Positions 15,092-24,300 are shown, counted from the first letter of the stretch. The stretch: 64,000 nucleotides of DNA from Myroides albus (GCF_009711045.1 NZ_WMJX01000013.1:256-64255); one strand, 5' to 3'. Numbers and translations are program-made. The notes: generated by a model from the letters alone, not told the origin.

Positions 15092-15727
15092 TACTCTTGA
15101 TACCGTTAGTCCGTCGCGGATGGGTAATAAGATTGTTTCAACTCTTGGATCTTCTTTTAAGAGTTTATTGTATTTGTCTATTTCGATAGTCTGTTTATCG
15201 TTAGACTTTATTTCTTCAAGAACTTTGCCTGACCACAATACGTTATCAGAAAGGATAATGCCGCCTTGGTTCATTTTGTCTATGATTAAATGGAAGTACT
15301 TAGTATAATTCTTTTTATCTGCGTCAATGAAGACGAGGTCAAATTTCTTATCAATTGTTGGTATGATGTCTAAAGCGCTACCAATATGTTGTTTGATTTG
15401 GTCGCCATATGGAGACATATCAAAGTACTTTCTCTGAAAATCATATAACTCCTCATTGACATCTATGGTGTCGATTGTCCCATTTTCTTTTAATCCCTCT
15501 GCTAAGGATAGGGTAGCATATCCTGTAAATGTTCCAATCTCTAATATATTCGTAGGGTTTACTAATTTAGAAATCATACTTAAGAAACGCCCTTGAAAAT
15601 GACCGCTTAGCATTCTTGGTTGTAATACTTTTTGGTGTGTTTCTTTGTCAAGTTTCGCCAGTAATTCAGGTTCGTTTTCTGTATGTTGGGCTGCGTAATC
15701 TTCTAACTGATGAGAAATAAAATGCAT
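15086..15727 (-). CDS. SAM-dependent O-methyltransferase (caffeoyl-CoA OMT-like)
   Basis: A 213-residue protein of the Methyltransf_3 family. The SAM-binding motif I is ILEIGTFTGYATLSLA (about residues 61-76). Metal and substrate residues are indicated by DLVFIDADKKNY and by GGIILSDNVLWSGKV, both standard for the COMT-like bacterial enzymes. The N-terminal helix (LEDYAAQHTENEPELLAKL) is also typical. These are Mg2+-dependent methyltransferases, usually of catechol-like hydroxyls, but the physiological substrate is not evident here. A promoter box TATCTTTG lies at 15756-15763. Confidence 0.92.
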   Translation of the reverse strand: MHFISHQLEDYAAQHTENEPELLAKLDKETHQKVLQPRMLSGHFQGRFLSMISKLVNPTNILEIGTFTGYATLSLAEGLKENGTIDTIDVNEELYDFQRKYFDMSPYGDQIKQHIGSALDIIPTIDKKFDLVFIDADKKNYTKYFHLIIDKMNQGGIILSDNVLWSGKVLEEIKSNDKQTIEIDKYNKLLKEDPRVETILLPIRDGLTVSRVK

Positions 15728-15755
15728 ATACTAAATTATTTGATAATAAAAGCGC

Positions 15756-15763
15756 AAAGATAA
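15756..15763 (-). promoter_or_regulatory. -7 box of the O-methyltransferase gene
   Basis: Minus-strand TATCTTTG, 29 nt upstream of the ATG. Confidence 0.55.
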
Positions 15764-16006
15764 TCTTAGAAATTCCGTTTGCCAAATATGCTTTGATTTT
15801 AATGTCTTATTTATACTTATTAGACTTGTAATTAGTATGGGTGAGTTTAGTACTTCACATTAGTTGATTGTAGAATAAAGAAAATCTACGTGATGATAAT
15901 TCACAGAGTTTTGTGTCGGCTTATTCTTTTATGTTATTATTTTGGTTCGCGTCGTTGGTGTACAATAAAATTCTTATTTTTAGGTAATTAACCTATACAT
16001 AGACTT

Positions 16007-17158
16007 ATGAAAATATTAAAATGGTTCTTGGGAAGTATTTTAGTACTCGTTGCTTTGGCCTATTTATTCAAAGTAGATTACTTGTTCACAGCAGTCCGTA
16101 CAATTTATTTTAATGGATATACAACTGCTTTTTTAGATGATTATAAGTATTTCCCAACCCGAACTATTGCTAATGATAGCAATAATATACAGCCTTGGCC
16201 TGTAGCTGTTGATTACAATCAAATCAAAGCAACTGAGGAGTTGGAAAAGGCTCACGTCGAACTACAATCGATAGCGTATCTCATTATCAAAAATGACAGT
16301 TTGTGGTATGAAAGCTATTATGATGGTTATGATAAAGGGGCGTACTCAAATTCGTTTTCTATGGCTAAAAGTATTGTGTCTGCTGCTTTTGGTAAGGCTC
16401 TGCAATTAGGGGAAATCAAAGAGGAAAATGACAAGGTGATCAATTATATTCCCGAGTTGACAGGTAAGTATAAGGATGACTTAACTGTGGCAGATTTATC
16501 TAAAATGTCTTCTGGACTAAAGTGGGATGAGGGTTATTATAGTCCTTTTTCTGTTATGACAGAGGTGTATTTTGTTAAGGACTTGAGAAAAGTTATGCAA
16601 AAGATTTCTATCGATGATGAGCCAGGTAAAGAATTTATCTATAAAAGTGGAGATACGGAGATGTTGACAATGGTTTTAGAAAAGGCTACAGGTATGTATT
16701 TAAGTGATTATGTATCTAAGCATTTTTGGAAACCTATGGGGGCAGAGAATCCCGCTTTGTGGCAGTTGGATCATGAAGGAACAGGAGTAGAGAAGTCATT
16801 TTGTTGTTTTACCAGTAATGCAAGGGATTTTGCTCGCTTTGGGAAATTATATAAGGATTTTGGGAAATGGAATGGGCAGCAAATATTAGATAGTGTTTAC
16901 GTGGCAAAATCGATAAAGCAGCAGTATGCAAATGGGCCTGAATATGGATACGGTTGGTGGTTAGTCAAATATCGAGATCAGGAGTTCTTTTATATGAGAG
17001 GACATTTAGGTCAATTCGTTATAGTTTCTCCTAAAGATAATGTTATAATTGTTCGTTTAGGACATAAGAAAGGGGTGCAAACAGAAGAAGATCCCCATAG
17101 TAACGATTTGTATCTATACATAGATGAAGCTTATAAAATGTTAGATCAAAGAAAATAA
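16007..17158 (+). CDS. Serine hydrolase, beta-lactamase class C/PBP-like
   Basis: A 383-residue protein with an N-terminal membrane anchor or uncleaved signal (WFLGSILVLVALAYLF). The catalytic SxxK is S118-M-A-K121 in SFSMAKSIVS, and the second-motif tyrosine is probably Y212 in FIYKSGDTE. RGHLGQF near residue 330 is in the position of the third motif. This is the Pfam Beta-lactamase/EstB-like family, which includes esterases and D-amino peptidases as well as class C enzymes, so resistance activity should not be assumed. It precedes the exonuclease gene by only 4 nt and is probably co-transcribed with it. Confidence 0.85.
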   Translation: MKILKWFLGSILVLVALAYLFKVDYLFTAVRTIYFNGYTTAFLDDYKYFPTRTIANDSNNIQPWPVAVDYNQIKATEELEKAHVELQSIAYLIIKNDSLWYESYYDGYDKGAYSNSFSMAKSIVSAAFGKALQLGEIKEENDKVINYIPELTGKYKDDLTVADLSKMSSGLKWDEGYYSPFSVMTEVYFVKDLRKVMQKISIDDEPGKEFIYKSGDTEMLTMVLEKATGMYLSDYVSKHFWKPMGAENPALWQLDHEGTGVEKSFCCFTSNARDFARFGKLYKDFGKWNGQQILDSVYVAKSIKQQYANGPEYGYGWWLVKYRDQEFFYMRGHLGQFVIVSPKDNVIIVRLGHKKGVQTEEDPHSNDLYLYIDEAYKMLDQRK

Positions 17159-17162
17159 TGTC

Positions 17163-17885
17163 ATGATGCTACCTTTAGAAAATATTCAATTAGAGCATAT
17201 TCTTTTTTTAGATATTGAAACTGTTCCTGTGGAAGAGAGCTATGATGCTTTAGATGCAGAATTACAGGTTCTGTTTGAAGCCAAAACGAGTTACCAACGA
17301 AAGGAGGAAATCTCGGTCGAAGATTTTTATGAGCGGGCGGGTATCTGGGCCGAATTTGGAAAGATAGTGTGTATCTCTGTGGGGTATTTTCATTTTAAGC
17401 ATGGCGTGCGTCAATTTCGAACAACTTCTTTTTGGGGAGAAGAAAAGGAATTGTTGGTTAAGTTTAGTGAATTGGTTAACCAACACTTTAGTCGCCCTTT
17501 TAATATCTTATGTGGGCACAATGCCAAGGAATTTGATTTTCCATATATCGCCAGGCGTATGTTGATTAATGGGGTAAAAATCCCCATAAAGTTGAATTTG
17601 TTTGGAAAGAAACCATGGGAAGTTCCACATTTAGATACAATGGAGTTGTGGAAGTTCGGTGATTTTAAACATTATACTTCACTGCAGTTACTCACCAAAA
17701 TCTTAGGTATTTCATCGCCAAAGGACGACATAAGTGGATCTGAGGTTGCAGAGGTGTATTATAAAGAAAAGAATATTGATAAGATAATTACCTATTGTGA
17801 GAAAGATGTATTAGCTGTGGCACAAGTATTGTTGCGCTTTAGGAGAGAGGATTTATTAGAATCAAATGAAATATTATCTGTATGA
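17163..17885 (+). CDS. DEDDy 3'-5' exonuclease (PolB exonuclease-like)
   Basis: A 240-residue protein with the three exonuclease motifs: LFLDIETVP (D17, E19), CGHNAKEFDFPYIARR (second motif D), and YCEKDVLAVAQVLLRF (third motif, Y...D). This corresponds to the family described as 'predicted 3'-5' exonuclease related to the PolB exonuclease domain'. It acts on single-stranded nucleic acid; its role is unknown. The start could be either of two adjacent ATGs (17163 or 17166). It lies 4 nt after the serine hydrolase gene. Confidence 0.85.
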   Translation: MMLPLENIQLEHILFLDIETVPVEESYDALDAELQVLFEAKTSYQRKEEISVEDFYERAGIWAEFGKIVCISVGYFHFKHGVRQFRTTSFWGEEKELLVKFSELVNQHFSRPFNILCGHNAKEFDFPYIARRMLINGVKIPIKLNLFGKKPWEVPHLDTMELWKFGDFKHYTSLQLLTKILGISSPKDDISGSEVAEVYYKEKNIDKIITYCEKDVLAVAQVLLRFRREDLLESNEILSV

Positions 17886-17968
17886 GTTAATTAAAAGTTA
17901 ATAATATTTGATTTTTTAAAAATGTTAAAAATATTTTTTCTATTTTTGTGAGAACGATTGAGAAAAAT

Positions 17969-18043
17969 ATGCAAACAAATTATACAAATAAAATTTCCTT
18001 TAAGAAGTATTCAATGTGTGAAGGCACATTAGGAGGTAAATAA
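17969..18043 (+). CDS. Possible 24-residue small protein
   Basis: ATG to TAA encodes 24 residues, MQTNYTNKISFKKYSM then CEGTLGGK. It lies between a plausible promoter (TATTTTTG at 17941-17948, or TTTG-N21-TATTTTTT at 17907-17939) and a clear terminator at 18072, and nothing else fits in that transcript. There is one cysteine and a Gly-Gly near the C-terminus. No family recognised; it could also be a non-coding RNA. Confidence 0.35.
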   Translation: MQTNYTNKISFKKYSMCEGTLGGK

Positions 18044-18071
18044 TTGTATATTGTTTGAAAATGATATTATA

Positions 18072-18101
18072 AAAGCCTCTATTGTTATAGGGGCTTTTTT
18101 T
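18072..18101 (+). terminator. Terminator of the short transcript
   Basis: AAAGCCTCTAT / ATAGGGGCTTT stem with a 4-nt loop, followed by seven T. Confidence 0.85.
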
Positions 18102-18129
18102 GTATAAAATTAGAAGTAAAAGAAATTAA

Positions 18130-18260
18130 AAAAAGAAATATGAACCAGTTCTACAATATTTGTTCAGTATCGATTATTACTAAGGCGACGTATCTAATGC
18201 GTAAGTCGTGCTTCGTCGTACTGCCAAAATTGGTTTTGTAAAATAGTTCATATATTCTTA
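18130..18260 (+). ncRNA. Candidate structured RNA
   Basis: ATATGAAC at 18138-18145 is perfectly complementary to GTTCATAT at 18246-18253. Inside this, AACCA pairs with TGGTT (18231-18235) and CGACG with CGTCG, giving a long closed stem around about 100 nt. A terminator follows at 18283. A 33-codon ORF (18140-18241) spans the same bases, but its termini form the stem, so an RNA function is preferred. No known family recognised. Confidence 0.4.
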
Positions 18261-18282
18261 AAGAAGTATAGAATAAATTTCA

Positions 18283-18322
18283 AAGGTCCTTTTGGTAGTA
18301 AATATCAAAAGGACCTTTTTTT
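18283..18322 (+). terminator. Strong terminator
   Basis: AAGGTCCTTTTG / CAAAAGGACCTT perfect 12-bp stem with an 11-nt loop, followed by eight T. It ends the unit at 18130-18260. Confidence 0.88.
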
Positions 18323-18352
18323 TAGCCTAAATATTAATTATAAATTTTAAAA

Positions 18353-18811
18353 GTGATGAAAAACAATGTAGTAAAAGTTTTGGGTTTTTCTGTTCGTTCT
18401 ACACAGTTCGCAGTTAAAACAGCAAATTTCTCTTTTACCGTAAATGACGGAAGAGATTTAGTAAGGGTGAATCAAATAGATTCTGCCGAATTGTTACTTG
18501 CTCGTTTAGCAGGAAGTATACACTATATCGGAAACTTGATTGGGTCAACCCTAAATTTAGATTTAAAATCTATTCAAGTGGAGGTAAGAGGAGAGGTTAA
18601 GAATAATGAAGATGATGAGAAAAGCATAGATATTACTAATTTTAAAAAGATTGATGTCATCGTTAAGCCAACTACACCTGCGTCAATTGTGCTTTTAAAA
18701 GAATGGATGGATGCAGTAAAATCTGCTTGCCCTGTCTTTACTGATTTTAAAACTCTTACGCCAACTGTGGTAACTTTGGTGAAAGAATATGACCAAATTA
18801 ATGTTGCTTAA
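18353..18811 (+). CDS. OsmC-like family protein lacking the first catalytic cysteine
   Basis: A 152-residue protein with the OsmC/Ohr outline. An N-terminal beta region is followed by DSAELLLARLAGS.HYIGNLIG at the position of the family's 'P.ELLLAALA(G/A)C' helix. LDLKSIQVEVRGEV and the C-terminal helix with SACPV also match. In active peroxidases both helix cysteines are conserved. Here the first position is serine (LAGS) while the second (ACPV) is kept, so peroxidase activity is doubtful. The start is either of two adjacent ATGs. Monocistronic, 33 nt after the strong terminator. Confidence 0.6.
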   Translation: MMKNNVVKVLGFSVRSTQFAVKTANFSFTVNDGRDLVRVNQIDSAELLLARLAGSIHYIGNLIGSTLNLDLKSIQVEVRGEVKNNEDDEKSIDITNFKKIDVIVKPTTPASIVLLKEWMDAVKSACPVFTDFKTLTPTVVTLVKEYDQINVA

Positions 18812-18900
18812 TATGATTATTCTCGCATCCTGTTTTAAGAAAGCCATATAATATAACGAGGCAATTTCATTCAAATTATATTATATGGTTTTTTTAATGT

Positions 18901-18908
18901 TATTTTTG
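18901..18908 (+). promoter_or_regulatory. -7 box of the ABC gene
   Basis: TATTTTTG, 19 nt before the ATG at 18928; fits TAnnTTTG. Confidence 0.5.
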
Positions 18909-18927
18909 TTTAGATAAAATCACAGTT

Positions 18928-20619
18928 ATGCAAAGTAAAACACCATTATTGCAAGTATTAGATTTAGAGATAACTACAATTAAGAACACTCAAGACAGTA
19001 AATCTTTAGTGCAAAATTGTTCTTTTGAGTTATATCAAAATGAAATTCTTGGAATAGTTGGAGAGTCAGGGTCGGGTAAATCAATTACCTCTCTTGCGAT
19101 AATGGGACTATTGCCAAAGGGAGCTTTAACTATTGCAAATGGAAGTATTGTTTTTAATAAAGTAGAGCTTACTCAATTAAAAGAAGAAGAAATACGTTCC
19201 TATAGAGGAAAGGAATTTGCGATGATATTCCAAGAGCCAATGACAGCTTTGAACCCTACTATGACTTGTGGTAGACAAGTTTTAGAAATCTTACAACAGC
19301 ATAGGGTGCATAATAGTGATTCAGCAATGAAACAAGAAGTGATTTCTCTATTCAAGAAAGTTAAGTTACCCAACCCTCAAGAGGTGTATCATAAGTATCC
19401 ACATCAGTTGTCAGGAGGACAGAAGCAGCGCATAATGATAGCGATGGCGATAAGTTGTAAACCTGCTGTGTTGATTGCTGATGAGCCTACTACAGCACTT
19501 GATGTTACAGTGCAAAAGGATATTGTGGAGCTACTGAAGTCATTACAGAAAGAAACGGGAATGAGCATTGTATTTATTACGCATGATTTAGGTTTGATTT
19601 CATCTATCGCTGACCGCGTTATCGTGATGTACAAGGGTAAAATTGTTGAACAGGGGAATTGCTTAGCTATTTTTAATAATCCTAAAGAATTATATACTCA
19701 AGCTTTAATCGCATCAAGACCAAGTATAGATGTCCGATTAAAGAGGTTGCCTACTATTTCAGATTTTTTAAATCAAGTTGTTGTTGATGAGATTGTAACT
19801 GCAGAGGATAGAGCGAAAGCACATCAAAATCTCTATAATCGCCAACCATTATTAGAAATACGAAATGTGGTAAAGGATTATATAGTTAAAACAGGATTAT
19901 TTCGATCAGGAAGCTTTAGAGCACTTGATCATGTAAGCTTTAATGTCTATGAAGGAGAAACTTTGGGATTGGTTGGTGAAAGTGGTTGTGGAAAGTCTAC
20001 TTTAGGAAATGCTATACTGCAGTTGGATAAAGCAACGGAAGGACAGATCTTCTATCGCGGAATAGATATCACAAGATTAAATAAAGCTGAGATACGCAAA
20101 TTGCGTAAAGAAATACAAATCATTTTTCAAGATCCTTATTCATCCTTGAATCCAAGGATAACAGTTGGTGAAGCTATATTGGAACCAATGAAGGTACATA
20201 AGGTTGGCAGTGATTATCGAGAGCGAAAGAGTATGGTTATAGATATTCTTTCTCGTGTCGGTCTTGATAAAGAGGCTTTTGATAGGTATCCTCATGAGTT
20301 CTCTGGTGGTCAACGACAGAGAATAGGTATAGCGAGAACAATCGCATTGAATCCGAAGTTGATTATTTGTGATGAATCTGTATCAGCATTGGATATATCT
20401 GTACAAGCACAAGTTTTAAACCTTTTAAATGAATTAAAAGATAAATTTGGATTTACATATATCTTTATATCTCATGATTTAGCTGTTGTAAAATATGTAT
20501 CTGATCAGATTGTCGTTATGAATAAAGGTAAGGTAGAAGAGATAAATGAAGCGGATGAATTATACGATAACCCTCAAAAGGATTACACGCGTAAATTGAT
20601 TAGTGCTATACCAAAATAA
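18928..20619 (+). CDS. ABC transporter, fused dual ATP-binding protein (Dpp/Opp, YejF-like)
   Basis: A 563-residue protein with two complete ABC ATPase domains. The first has Walker A GESGSGKS (45-52), signature LSGGQKQR and Walker B VLIADEPTTALD. The second has Walker A GESGCGKS (350-357), signature FSGGQRQR and LIICDESVSALD. The linker resembles the oligopeptide/dipeptide (DppD-DppF) C-terminal extension. It should energise import of peptides or nickel-type substrates, but no permease or binding protein gene is adjacent, so partners must lie elsewhere. Monocistronic, with a hairpin after the stop. All catalytic motifs are intact. Confidence 0.92.
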   Translation: MQSKTPLLQVLDLEITTIKNTQDSKSLVQNCSFELYQNEILGIVGESGSGKSITSLAIMGLLPKGALTIANGSIVFNKVELTQLKEEEIRSYRGKEFAMIFQEPMTALNPTMTCGRQVLEILQQHRVHNSDSAMKQEVISLFKKVKLPNPQEVYHKYPHQLSGGQKQRIMIAMAISCKPAVLIADEPTTALDVTVQKDIVELLKSLQKETGMSIVFITHDLGLISSIADRVIVMYKGKIVEQGNCLAIFNNPKELYTQALIASRPSIDVRLKRLPTISDFLNQVVVDEIVTAEDRAKAHQNLYNRQPLLEIRNVVKDYIVKTGLFRSGSFRALDHVSFNVYEGETLGLVGESGCGKSTLGNAILQLDKATEGQIFYRGIDITRLNKAEIRKLRKEIQIIFQDPYSSLNPRITVGEAILEPMKVHKVGSDYRERKSMVIDILSRVGLDKEAFDRYPHEFSGGQRQRIGIARTIALNPKLIICDESVSALDISVQAQVLNLLNELKDKFGFTYIFISHDLAVVKYVSDQIVVMNKGKVEEINEADELYDNPQKDYTRKLISAIPK

Positions 20620-20641
20620 AGCCTCTATTATAAGAGGCTTT
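20618..20641. terminator. Hairpin between convergent genes
   Basis: AAAGCCTCT / AGAGGCTTT with a 6-nt loop. The T-tract is short on both sides; it probably serves both genes. Confidence 0.55.
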
Positions 20642-20649
20642 ATAAGTTG

Positions 20650-21993
20650 CTATATTGTTATTTCTTGTTCAGTGAAAGTTATTCCATTCTTTTCCAATTC
20701 TTCCAAAATTGGAGTATAGATTTCTTGTTTTATCGGCAATTGTACTCCTGGTGATGTAATAGTTCCATTGAGTATTTTTAAAGTTGTAATTGCAACAGGT
20801 AAACCTACCGTTTTGGCCATCGCAGTATAAGTTTGATCTTCGCCTATACATACCATAGTAGAGTCTATTTGCTTGTCTTGATTGCCTATTTTATATCCAA
20901 TTCTGTGGTACATGACTATCATATCCTTGTCTTGTGGGTATAATGTCCATTTGTCTGATAGTATTTTTTCAAGAATTTGTGCAGGAGTAGCGTTTTTTAA
21001 GCCAATTTGCTTAACATCATTAAAGAGGTCCAGCTCCATAAGTTTAAGCCAAACTTGATCGTCTGGAGCGATGTTTAAAGCAAGTTTTAGTTTTGTCTCT
21101 ATAGAGTCAGTTGGATGATATGGTAAGTATAAATCGATGAAATCTCTATATGTTAGAGTTTCAGAATTTTCAATTGTATAAGAATCGTCTGTTATTCCCA
21201 GATCAACAAATAGACTCCATGCTTTAGAATACCCCAATCTTCTGATTGTTCCTCTAAGTATTGTCCTTAGGTTGTTTAAGTTGTATATGTTTTGATATTT
21301 TAAAGAGTCTCTATTAGCATAAACTTCGAAATTGCCATATCCCTCAACTTTTAATATTTCGGTTCGACGAAAAACTTGATTATATGGGATGTATTTATAC
21401 TTTCCTTCATGTAGAAATTTGGCTGCACCTCCTTGTGCAGCTAATACAACATTTCGAGGATTCCAGGTGAATTTATAATTCCAGAGGTTGTTATCAGATT
21501 CAGGTGCAATTAAACCACCGCAGTACGATTCAAATGAGGTTATTTCTCCGCCCTTATTTTGTATTTCATGAATAATTCTCATTGCGCTCATATGATCTAT
21601 ACCCGGATCAAGTCCAACTTCATTCATAAATATCAAGTTGTTTTCTACAGCTTGTTCATTCAACTCTGCCATTTGAGGGCTTATATAAGAGGCAGTAACT
21701 AAGTGTTTTTTTAGTCGAATACAGTCTTTGGCTAATTCTATATGGAGAGCTGCAGGTAGCATCGAGATTACGATATCGGCTTTTGACACGTATTCTATCC
21801 TTTGATCTGTATTAAAAAGATCAAAAGCAATTGGAGTTGCATTCGGATGGTTCATTGCTTTTTGTCTTGCAAGTTCTATAGATAAGTCACCAATTGTCAG
21901 GTGGATGTTTTCTTCATTTGATTTTTGAAGTAGATATCTGATCATAGAAGAAGAAGATCTTCCTGCTCCGACGATTAAAATTTGTTTTTTCAT
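20650..21993 (-). CDS. Saccharopine dehydrogenase-like NAD(P)-binding oxidoreductase
   Basis: A 447-residue protein. The N-terminal Rossmann motif is ILIVGAGRSSSSMIRYLL, where GxGxxx(G/S) is retained. It is followed by ADIVISMLPAALHIELAKDC and NNLIFMNEVGLDPGIDHMSAM, both hallmarks of the saccharopine dehydrogenase/reductase family. The C-terminal dimerisation domain contains YKFTWNPRNVVLAAQGGAAKF. In Bacteroidota such proteins are usually called 'saccharopine dehydrogenase' without proof. Lysine degradation or a related reductive role is an inference. Transcribed alone, convergent with the ABC gene. Confidence 0.85.
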   Translation of the reverse strand: MKKQILIVGAGRSSSSMIRYLLQKSNEENIHLTIGDLSIELARQKAMNHPNATPIAFDLFNTDQRIEYVSKADIVISMLPAALHIELAKDCIRLKKHLVTASYISPQMAELNEQAVENNLIFMNEVGLDPGIDHMSAMRIIHEIQNKGGEITSFESYCGGLIAPESDNNLWNYKFTWNPRNVVLAAQGGAAKFLHEGKYKYIPYNQVFRRTEILKVEGYGNFEVYANRDSLKYQNIYNLNNLRTILRGTIRRLGYSKAWSLFVDLGITDDSYTIENSETLTYRDFIDLYLPYHPTDSIETKLKLALNIAPDDQVWLKLMELDLFNDVKQIGLKNATPAQILEKILSDKWTLYPQDKDMIVMYHRIGYKIGNQDKQIDSTMVCIGEDQTYTAMAKTVGLPVAITTLKILNGTITSPGVQLPIKQEIYTPILEELEKNGITFTEQEITI

Positions 21994-22091
21994 GTTATAG
22001 TTGTTGATTATAGTTATACGAAAATAAACAAATAGAGTAGCTTATAAAACTAACTACTTAAATATTACAAGTATAATATGTGAATTAATTG

Positions 22092-22099
22092 TATATTTG
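22092..22099 (+). promoter_or_regulatory. -7 box of the DUF423 gene
   Basis: TATATTTG, 13 nt before the ATG at 22113. Confidence 0.5.
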
Positions 22100-22112
22100 A
22101 CTTAAAAACGAG

Positions 22113-22508
22113 ATGACACGTAAAGTTTTAGGTATTGCTGCTCTTATTGGAGCATTAGGTGTAATCTTGGGTGCATTTGGTGCTCATGGATTAAAGAAGA
22201 TTGTTACTGAAGCTCAAGTGATAACATTTGAGGTAGGTGTACGTTATCAAATGTATCATGCGTTTTTTCTATTATTTGTAGGAATCTGTACATTTTTTTC
22301 AGACAAGACTAAAAAAATATTACTTTTTTTGACTTTGTTCGGAATATTGTTTTTTTCAGGATCGATATATCTTTTGACATTTAAAGATTTGATTTCTATG
22401 AATTTAAGTGTTATCGGACCTGTTACTCCAGTAGGAGGGCTGCTATTTATAATAGCGTGGCTTTATGCTGGTATACAGGTTTTTAATTCGAAAAAGAGTG
22501 TTAAATAG
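22113..22508 (+). CDS. DUF423 membrane protein (YgdD-like)
   Basis: A 131-residue protein with four predicted membrane helices. The opening ALIGALGVILGAFGAHGLKK is the hallmark of DUF423 (small integral membrane protein, YgdD/YwdK-like). The later SGSIYLLTF and GPVTPVGGLLFIIAWL motifs also fit. Its function is unknown in all organisms. It precedes pckA by 66 nt, but pckA has its own promoter box, so co-transcription is uncertain. Confidence 0.9.
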   Translation: MTRKVLGIAALIGALGVILGAFGAHGLKKIVTEAQVITFEVGVRYQMYHAFFLLFVGICTFFSDKTKKILLFLTLFGILFFSGSIYLLTFKDLISMNLSVIGPVTPVGGLLFIIAWLYAGIQVFNSKKSVK

Positions 22509-22540
22509 GCAATTGACTATTTATATTTTAAATTTATTTC

Positions 22541-22548
22541 TAAGTTTG
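22541..22548 (+). promoter_or_regulatory. -7 box of pckA
   Basis: TAAGTTTG, 26 nt before the pckA ATG; fits TAnnTTTG. Confidence 0.5.
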
Positions 22549-22574
22549 CAAACAAATTAATACACAACATAATA

Positions 22575-24194
22575 ATGAAAATGGATATTTCAGAATCAAT
22601 TTCACTTGATAAATATGGTATTAAAGATGTTGTAGAGATTATCTATAATCCTTCTTACGACGTTTTATATAAGGAAGAAACTAATCCTGCACTTACGGGA
22701 TTTGACAAAGGTGTAGTAACAGAGCTTGGAGCTGTAAACGTGATGACTGGTGAATTCACTGGACGTTCTCCAAAAGACAAGTATATCGTTAAAGATGCTG
22801 TTACTGAAAACACTGTTTGGTGGAACACTCCAGAATCTCCAAATGATAATAAACCTATTGATGGTAAAACTTGGAATGCTTTAAAAGCAAATACAGTTGA
22901 GCAATTATCAGGAAAAAAACTTTATGTCGTTGATGCATTTTGTGGCGCTAACGAGAATACTCGTTTAAAAGTTAGATTTATTATGGAAGTGGCTTGGCAA
23001 GCTCATTTTGTAACGAATATGTTTATTCGTCCTACAGCAGAGGAGTTAGCTAATTTCGGAGAACCAGATTTCGTTGTGATGAATGGTTCTAAGACTACCT
23101 TCAAAGATTATAAATCATATGGTCTTAACTCTGAGGTTTATATTGCATTTAACTTAACAGAGAAGATTCAAGTTATCGGTGGTACTTGGTACGGTGGTGA
23201 GATGAAAAAAGGTATGTTCGCAATGATGAACTACTATTTGCCATTACAAGGTATGGCTGCAATGCACTGTTCAGCGAATAAAGGTAAAGATGGTGATGTA
23301 GCTGTATTCTTCGGATTGTCAGGTACTGGTAAAACGACATTGTCAACTGATCCAAAACGCGAGCTTATTGGTGATGATGAGCACGGGTGGGATGATGAAG
23401 GAGTATTTAACTTCGAAGGAGGTTGTTATGCTAAAACTATCAACTTGTGTCAAGAGAATGAACCAGATATTTATGGTGCTATTCGCCGTGATGCTTTGTT
23501 AGAGAACGTTACAGTTGATGCTAATGGTAAGATCGATTTTAACGATGGATCTGTTACTCAGAACACGCGTGTATCTTATCCAATTAACCATATTGATAAT
23601 ATTGTAAAACCAGTTTCAAAAGCAGGACCTGCTACTAAAGTAATCTTTTTAACTGCTGATGCTTTTGGAGTTATGCCTCCAGTGTCTAAGTTAACACCAG
23701 AACAAACGAAATACTATTTCTTGTCTGGATTTACTGCAAAATTAGCTGGAACTGAACGTGGAGTTACAAAACCTGAACCTACTTTCTCTGCATGTTTTGG
23801 AAAAGCATTCTTATCTTTACACCCAACGCAATATGCTGAGGAGTTAGTAAAGAAAATGGAAGCAAATAACGCAACTGCATATATGGTAAATACAGGATGG
23901 AATGGTACAGGAAAGCGTATTTCTATAAAGGATACACGTGCTATCATTGATCGTATTTTAGATGGATCTATTGAGAAAGCTGATACTATTGTAGTTCCTG
24001 TATATAACTTTGAGGTTCCTACTGCTTTAGAAGGAGTAGATACAGGAATCTTAGATCCAAGAAACACTTATGAGGACGCTCAAATATGGGATGATAAAGC
24101 AAGAGAATTAGCTGCTTTATTTATTGAGAATTTTAAATTATACTCTACAAATGAAGAAGGAAAAGCATTAATAAGTGCTGGACCACAACTGTAA
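22575..24194 (+). CDS. pckA: Phosphoenolpyruvate carboxykinase (ATP)
   Basis: A 539-residue enzyme that interconverts oxaloacetate + ATP and PEP + CO2 + ADP, at the branch between the TCA cycle and gluconeogenesis. The kinase-1a P-loop GLSGTGKTT covers residues 247-255. [11 protein letters not shown] (substrate arginine), [13 protein letters not shown] and [10 protein letters not shown] (metal binding) are all conserved. The length is normal for ATP-type enzymes. ATG at 22575 and the in-frame ATG two codons later are both possible starts. Codon use is biased as for a highly expressed gene. Monocistronic. Confidence 0.97.
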   Translation: MKMDISESISLDKYGIKDVVEIIYNPSYDVLYKEETNPALTGFDKGVVTELGAVNVMTGEFTGRSPKDKYIVKDAVTENTVWWNTPESPNDNKPIDGKTWNALKANTVEQLSGKKLYVVDAFCGANENTRLKVRFIMEVAWQAHFVTNMFIRPTAEELANFGEPDFVVMNGSKTTFKDYKSYGLNSEVYIAFNLTEKIQVIGGTWYGGEMKKGMFAMMNYYLPLQGMAAMHCSANKGKDGDVAVFFGLSGTGKTTLSTDPKRELIGDDEHGWDDEGVFNFEGGCYAKTINLCQENEPDIYGAIRRDALLENVTVDANGKIDFNDGSVTQNTRVSYPINHIDNIVKPVSKAGPATKVIFLTADAFGVMPPVSKLTPEQTKYYFLSGFTAKLAGTERGVTKPEPTFSACFGKAFLSLHPTQYAEELVKKMEANNATAYMVNTGWNGTGKRISIKDTRAIIDRILDGSIEKADTIVVPVYNFEVPTALEGVDTGILDPRNTYEDAQIWDDKARELAALFIENFKLYSTNEEGKALISAGPQL

Positions 24195-24214
24195 GGTTAT
24201 AATTTTTCACATAG

Positions 24215-24250
24215 AAAAAAGGGTAAGTGATCATTCACTTACCCTTTTTT
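24215..24250 (+). terminator. Terminator of pckA
   Basis: GGGTAAGTGA / TCACTTACCC perfect stem with a 4-nt loop, A-run before and six T after. Confidence 0.9.
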
Positions 24251-24267
24251 GTGTTATATAAAGCCAT

Positions 24268-24295
24268 AAAAAAAGCTTCTTATTAAGAAGCTTTT
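24268..24295 (-). terminator. Terminator of hemD
   Basis: AAAAGCTTCTT / AAGAAGCTTTT stem with a 3-nt loop. The minus-strand T-run follows the hemD stop. Confidence 0.8.
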
Positions 24296-24300
24296 GGATA

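Noticed and set aside
16007..17158. Antibiotic-resistance class C beta-lactamase
   Set aside because: The protein has the SxxK fold but an atypical Tyr motif and a membrane anchor; it fits the broad serine hydrolase/esterase family, so resistance is not supported.
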